Assembly (NCBI GenBank): GCA_934183155.1
Contig: CAKPSB010000007.1
Coordinates: forward strand, 7,473-71,472
Direction: 5' to 3'
DNA length: 64,000 bases
Origin: an uncultured Bacilli bacterium
GTDB lineage: Bacteria; Bacillota_I; Bacilli_A; RF39; UBA660
Part shown: piece by piece, positions 60,610 to 64,000 of the stretch
Numbering within the stretch: the stretch's first letter is position 1
Layout: each line of letters opens with the position of its first letter
Program-made: the position numbers and the translations under genes
The notes under the pieces: generated by a model
Database searches by the model: none
What the model saw: only the letters and a program-made list of their open reading frames with translations
What the model was told of the DNA's origin: nothing

Positions 60610-61272
60610 ATGAAAAATTTAAAAAGATTTTTAATTATTGTTTTTTCTTTATTACTTTGTGTCTTTATATTTTTGAAGTTTGTTGATAGGCCTAATTTAA
60701 AACCAGTTAAAGGACAAATTAAAAACATTGATTTGAATGGGATTGATAATTTAATGATTGTTTCACATCCGGGTGATGAAAGTGTTTTTGGTGGAGCGGA
60801 TTTAAGCAAATATAATTATTTAGTTGTTTGTGTTTCTTGTGGTTATAATAAAAATATGGAAGATAAATTTATTAAGGCTATGGATATTAGCCGTGATAGA
60901 TTTATTATGATGGGATATTCTGATAAGCTTTATACTTCTGGTGATATTAAGAAAATTAAAAAACAGCTTGTATATATTTTAAATTATAGGAGATGGAATA
61001 AAGTTGTTACCCATAATTTGAATGGGGAATATGGTAATTATCAACATATTCAAATTAGTAAAACTGTTAGTAATTTATATGATGATGTTTATTATTTTGG
61101 AAAATATTATGATAAGAAAACAGCAAGTAGAATAGATAAAGATATAAAAATTGATAAGCAAATTTTGAGTAATAAAATTAATATGGTTAAGGTTTATGGA
61201 CATATTTATAATGATTATGAACATATTTTACCTTATGAACAGTTTGTTAGAGGTAGTAGATGGAAAAGTTAG
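60610..61272 (+). CDS. Membrane-anchored PIG-L (LmbE)-like protein with altered active site
   Basis: A 220-aa protein with an N-terminal helix (about 6-23). SHPGDES (His53, Asp56, Glu57) corresponds to the PIG-L deacetylase motif AHPDDE, but the first Asp (normally the general base) is Gly55. THNLNGEYGNYQHIQIS matches the second conserved region with metal-binding His. De-N-acetylases of this family act on GlcNAc-containing compounds. Loss of the base Asp casts doubt on deacetylase activity. It overlaps the following YfhO-like gene by 13 nt, suggesting a shared envelope-sugar role. Confidence 0.7.
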   Translation: MKNLKRFLIIVFSLLLCVFIFLKFVDRPNLKPVKGQIKNIDLNGIDNLMIVSHPGDESVFGGADLSKYNYLVVCVSCGYNKNMEDKFIKAMDISRDRFIMMGYSDKLYTSGDIKKIKKQLVYILNYRRWNKVVTHNLNGEYGNYQHIQISKTVSNLYDDVYYFGKYYDKKTASRIDKDIKIDKQILSNKINMVKVYGHIYNDYEHILPYEQFVRGSRWKS

Positions 61273-63749
61273 ATAAGAAAGATAGATTTAATTTATTTTG
61301 GATCATTATTGTTTATTTGGGTATAGCTCTTACTATTACGCATGGTGAATACATTTTTGGCTCTAAAATTGATTGGGGTTTTCAACATTTTGCTTTTCCG
61401 GATTATTTTAGAAAGCTTTTTTATAAAACAGGTAATGTTTTTCCTAATTTTGCTTTAAATATTGGTGGAGGACAAAATATTTATTATTTTGCTTATTATG
61501 GTCTTTTAAGTCCTATTGTTTTTATTTCTTATTTACTACCTTTTGTACCTATGAGTTTTTATATTGCTTTTATTTCTCTTGTTTTAGGTGTTATTTCGAT
61601 TTGGCTTTTTTATAAGTGGATAAAGGGATTTAATTTTGATAGTGATTTGTGTTTAGTTTTGAGTTTGATTTTTGCTTGTGCAAGCCCTTTGCTGTTTCAA
61701 AGTCATAGACACATTATGTTTGTAAATTATATGCCGTTTTTGCTTTTGGGTTTAATTGGAGTTAGGAAATATTTTTCAGATGGCTCTAAATTTTTAATGA
61801 TGATTAGTATTTTTTTAATGATTATGACAAGTTATTTTTATAGTGTTGGGGGAATAATTTGTTTGACTATTTATGGTATTTATGAATATTTGAAAAGGAA
61901 TGAATTTAATTTTCAAAGTTTTTTTAAGGAAGGTTTTTTATTTGCTGGTTATGTAATTATTTCAGTAATGATGGCAGGGGTAATTCTTTTACCAGTGATG
62001 TATGCTTTAAAAAATGGCAGAGCTGATAGTTTATCTCATATTTCTTTTTTGAAAGCTATTACTCCTTCTTTGAATTTTGATTTTTTACTTTATAAGTCTT
62101 ATTCTGTGGGACTTCCGGCAATTAGTTTGTTTTCGGTTATTTATTTGATTTTTAAAAGGAAAGATAGATTTTTAGGTATTTGTTTATTTTTAATGATTAT
62201 TTGTCCTTTGGTAGTTTATATGCTTAACGGGGCTTTATATTTAGATGGTAAGGCTTTAATTCCTTTTTTACCTTTGTATGTGCTTGCGATAGGATTGTTT
62301 TTGAAAGATTACTTAGATGGCAATGTAGATTTTAAATATATGTTTATTATATTTGCTTTGTGTACTTTTTTAGCTTATGCCAAAGACTATGAGTATAAAA
62401 TTTGGTTTTTATTTGATGGTATTTTATTTATTTGCTTGTTATTTTTGTTTGATAATTTTAAAAAGAAGGAAATTATTTTTATTCCTTTAATGATTTTATG
62501 TGTTAGTATTTGTTTGGCAATTAATTTTAGTGATAATTTAATTTTGGGCAAAGAATTTGGTAAACAAAATAGTTTGGTTTTAAATAAAATTACATCTGAT
62601 TTGGCAAAACATGATAGAGGTTTTTATAGAATAGCTGTTAATCTTAAAGACTCTAATCAAACAGTTAATCATATTGCTAATATTAATGAAAATGTTACAA
62701 CTGTTTATTCGTCAACGTATAATACTTTATATAATAGATTTTATTCTGATTTTAATAATAATATTTCATCTCGTAATATGTTTATTACTAGTGAGGTAAA
62801 AAATACTTTATTTGAAAGTATGATGGGTGTTAAATATTTAATTACTGATAAGGCTGCGCCAATGGGGTATAAATTTTATAAAAGATATGGTGGATATGAT
62901 GTTTATATTAATAAAAATACTTTACCTGTTGGTTTTGCGACTAATAAGGTTATGAGCTATAAAGATTATAATCTTCTTCGCTTTCCTTCTGATAATTTTG
63001 CTTTGATAGGCAATGTTATTAGTAATAATGGTAGTTATAAATATGATATTCCTTTTGAAAAAATTAATTTTGATTTAGCTAAGGGAGAAAGCAGTGGAAT
63101 TAGTATTTCTAAGTATAAAGATGGTTATAAGGTTGTATCTCCATTTGGCGGAAGTTTAAAAATTCGCTTGGATGAGAGTGTTAAGAATAAATATTATTTG
63201 CTTAGACTTAATATGGATAAGCCGCAAGATTGTTTTTTTGGTGATACTAATATTAGGGTGAATAATATTGATAATAAATTAACTTGTAGACAGTGGAAAT
63301 ATTTTAATGGTAATTATACTTTTGATTATACTTTATCTAGTACAAAGAAGTTTAGATATTTATATATTGATTTTTCTAAAGGTGTTCATTATATAAAAAG
63401 TTATGAACTTTATAGTTTAAATTATGATGATTTTGAACGTTTATTTAATAATATAGATGAATTCAAAGTTTCTAAAGCTTTTGGCGATAAAATAAGTGGA
63501 AGTATTGATGTTTCATCAGATGGTTATTTTAAATTATCTATTCCATATGATAAAGGTTTTAATATTTTTGTTGATGGTAAAAAGGTTAATTATGAAAAGG
63601 TTAATAAAGCTTTTATTGGTTTTCCTATAAGCAAGGGAAATCATAATATTGATATTTCATTTTTAGCACCTAATGTAATTTTAGGTAGAATTATATCTTT
63701 GATTGGTATTGTTTTATTTGTGTTTGTTAATAAAAAAGGCAAATCTTAA
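61260..63749 (+). CDS. YfhO-family polytopic membrane protein (GT-C-like)
   Basis: An 829-aa membrane protein with roughly a dozen helices in residues 15-440, followed by an external domain of about 370 residues and a final helix near the C-terminus. The beginning GSKIDWGFQHFAFPDYFRKLFY, read in blocks, and the later SPIVFISYLL fit YfhO-type proteins, some of which glycosylate lipoteichoic acid in Bacillota. The ATG at 61260 lies in the last codons of the PIG-L-like gene. Confidence 0.82.
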   Translation: MEKLDKKDRFNLFWIIIVYLGIALTITHGEYIFGSKIDWGFQHFAFPDYFRKLFYKTGNVFPNFALNIGGGQNIYYFAYYGLLSPIVFISYLLPFVPMSFYIAFISLVLGVISIWLFYKWIKGFNFDSDLCLVLSLIFACASPLLFQSHRHIMFVNYMPFLLLGLIGVRKYFSDGSKFLMMISIFLMIMTSYFYSVGGIICLTIYGIYEYLKRNEFNFQSFFKEGFLFAGYVIISVMMAGVILLPVMYALKNGRADSLSHISFLKAITPSLNFDFLLYKSYSVGLPAISLFSVIYLIFKRKDRFLGICLFLMIICPLVVYMLNGALYLDGKALIPFLPLYVLAIGLFLKDYLDGNVDFKYMFIIFALCTFLAYAKDYEYKIWFLFDGILFICLLFLFDNFKKKEIIFIPLMILCVSICLAINFSDNLILGKEFGKQNSLVLNKITSDLAKHDRGFYRIAVNLKDSNQTVNHIANINENVTTVYSSTYNTLYNRFYSDFNNNISSRNMFITSEVKNTLFESMMGVKYLITDKAAPMGYKFYKRYGGYDVYINKNTLPVGFATNKVMSYKDYNLLRFPSDNFALIGNVISNNGSYKYDIPFEKINFDLAKGESSGISISKYKDGYKVVSPFGGSLKIRLDESVKNKYYLLRLNMDKPQDCFFGDTNIRVNNIDNKLTCRQWKYFNGNYTFDYTLSSTKKFRYLYIDFSKGVHYIKSYELYSLNYDDFERLFNNIDEFKVSKAFGDKISGSIDVSSDGYFKLSIPYDKGFNIFVDGKKVNYEKVNKAFIGFPISKGNHNIDISFLAPNVILGRIISLIGIVLFVFVNKKGKS

Positions 63750-63763
63750 TTGATTTGCTTTTA
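63736..63763 (+). terminator. Intrinsic terminator after the YfhO-like gene
   Basis: 7-bp stem GCAAATC / GATTTGC (63739-63745 with 63752-63758), extendable by A-T pairs, loop of 6 nt, then Ts. A TG-T-TATAAT at 63767-63775 begins the next unit. Confidence 0.75.
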
Positions 63764-63926
63764 AAATGTTATAATTTTTATATAAAATAATGGGTAAATT
63801 GGTAGGTCAATCAGTATTTATAAATATGTGTTTAGTTTTTTTTGAAAATATGATATACTTTGGGTATAGTACAATAGTTGACAATAGGTTGTCTATTAAA
63901 ATGTTATGGTATAGTAGGTGAACGGA

Positions 63927-64000
63927 ATGCATAGAGGCAAAAAACAAAGAAAAATAATAATAATTAGTTTAGTTTCAGTATTGTTTTTAATGATGGCTGG
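63927..64000 (+). CDS. Start of a membrane or secreted protein, cut by window edge
   Basis: Only about 24 codons are visible. The ATG at 63927 has GGTGAACGG upstream and encodes MHRGKKQRKIIIISLVSVLF, a basic N-terminus followed by a hydrophobic segment, as in a signal peptide or membrane anchor. The leader 63764-63926 holds TG-T-TATAAT (63767-63775), TG-A-TATACT (near 63851-63859) and a small hairpin GACAA / TTGTC (63881-63895). The family cannot be told from this fragment. Confidence 0.6.
   Translation, partial: MHRGKKQRKIIIISLVSVLFLMMA

Noticed and set aside
1..64000. Mollicutes genetic code (TGA = Trp)
   Set aside because: TGA closes several intact genes (for example yidC at 4166-4168) and Trp positions in conserved motifs are TGG.
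1..64000. tRNA, rRNA or CRISPR loci
   Set aside because: No cloverleaf-like sequence with CCA-end context, no rRNA signature and no regularly spaced repeats were seen by eye. A tRNA search tool could confirm this.

Overview
The window is a gene-dense, very AT-rich (roughly 28-30% GC by eye) chromosomal segment that begins at the replication origin of a low-GC Gram-positive bacterium (Bacillota, probably an uncultured Bacilli/Erysipelotrichia-like or RF39-like gut lineage; the taxon is inferred from gene order and composition). TGA is used as a stop and Trp is written TGG, so this is not a code-4 Mollicute. The dnaA-oriC-rpmH-rnpA-yidC-khpB-mnmE-mnmG-rsmG-noc/parB order and the complete S10-spc-alpha ribosomal superoperon are classical Bacillota arrangements. 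Nearly all genes right of the origin are on the + strand, co-directional with the rightward fork; only gpsA and one unknown gene oppose it.

Layout. 1-2650: dnaN (partial) and dnaA on the minus strand, with DnaA-box clusters on both sides of dnaA and oriC between dnaA and rpmH. 2651-11258: rpmH, rnpA, yidC, khpB, an HD-domain protein, mnmE, mnmG, rsmG and an unusually long ParB/Noc-like protein. 11330-14525: dapF (lysine/peptidoglycan precursor), a flavodoxin and dxs (MEP isoprenoid pathway). 14526-19560: an accessory island with an orphan unknown gene, a decayed gene, a truncated second copy of the 5' end of uvrB, and a four-gene operon for deoxynucleotide/base metabolism (thymidylate kinase-like, four-Cys uracil-DNA glycosylase-like, MazG-like, tandem nucleoside deoxyribosyltransferase-like). 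Imperfect repeats bound this operon and the intact uvrB follows it. This island is the best candidate in the window for a new mobile system.

19592-25529: uvrB, a small four-TM membrane protein, lgt, a thioredoxin-reductase-like protein, glmR (yvcK) and whiA. 25702-34595: a DHH-DHHA1 phosphodiesterase in the gdpP position, rplI, dnaB, an M23 peptidase with LysM and G5 domains, walJ, rlmH, spoIIR, an mntP/ytaF-like gene, murA, a degenerate SGNH-like protein and rpmE. 34699-38473: gpsA (minus strand), a phasin-like protein, a UbiB/ABC1 kinase-like protein and an anchored unknown protein.

38523-52600: the S10-spc-alpha superoperon, with secY, adk, map, infA, rpmJ, rpoA and rplQ. rpmD (L30) is missing from its usual place. 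52869-57698: an unknown two-repeat protein, a short-chain dehydrogenase, an M14 peptidase, two degenerate EcfA-type ATPases with no ecfT after them, and truA. 57800-58761: an L13-leader-like element followed by rplM-rpsI. 58889-58980: a promoter-hairpin-T-tract unit that looks like a free-standing small RNA of about 55 nt. 59088-64000: a methyltransferase, a RluA-type pseudouridine synthase, a PIG-L-like protein, a YfhO-like membrane protein and the start of one more gene.

Translation signals fall into two styles. Ribosomal genes mostly have AGGAGG, whereas many others have GGTGAT, the other half of the extended sequence complementary to the 16S 3' end. Extended -10 elements of the form TGNTATAAT recur at many operon starts. 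No rRNA, tRNA, CRISPR array, integrase or transposase gene was recognised in the window.
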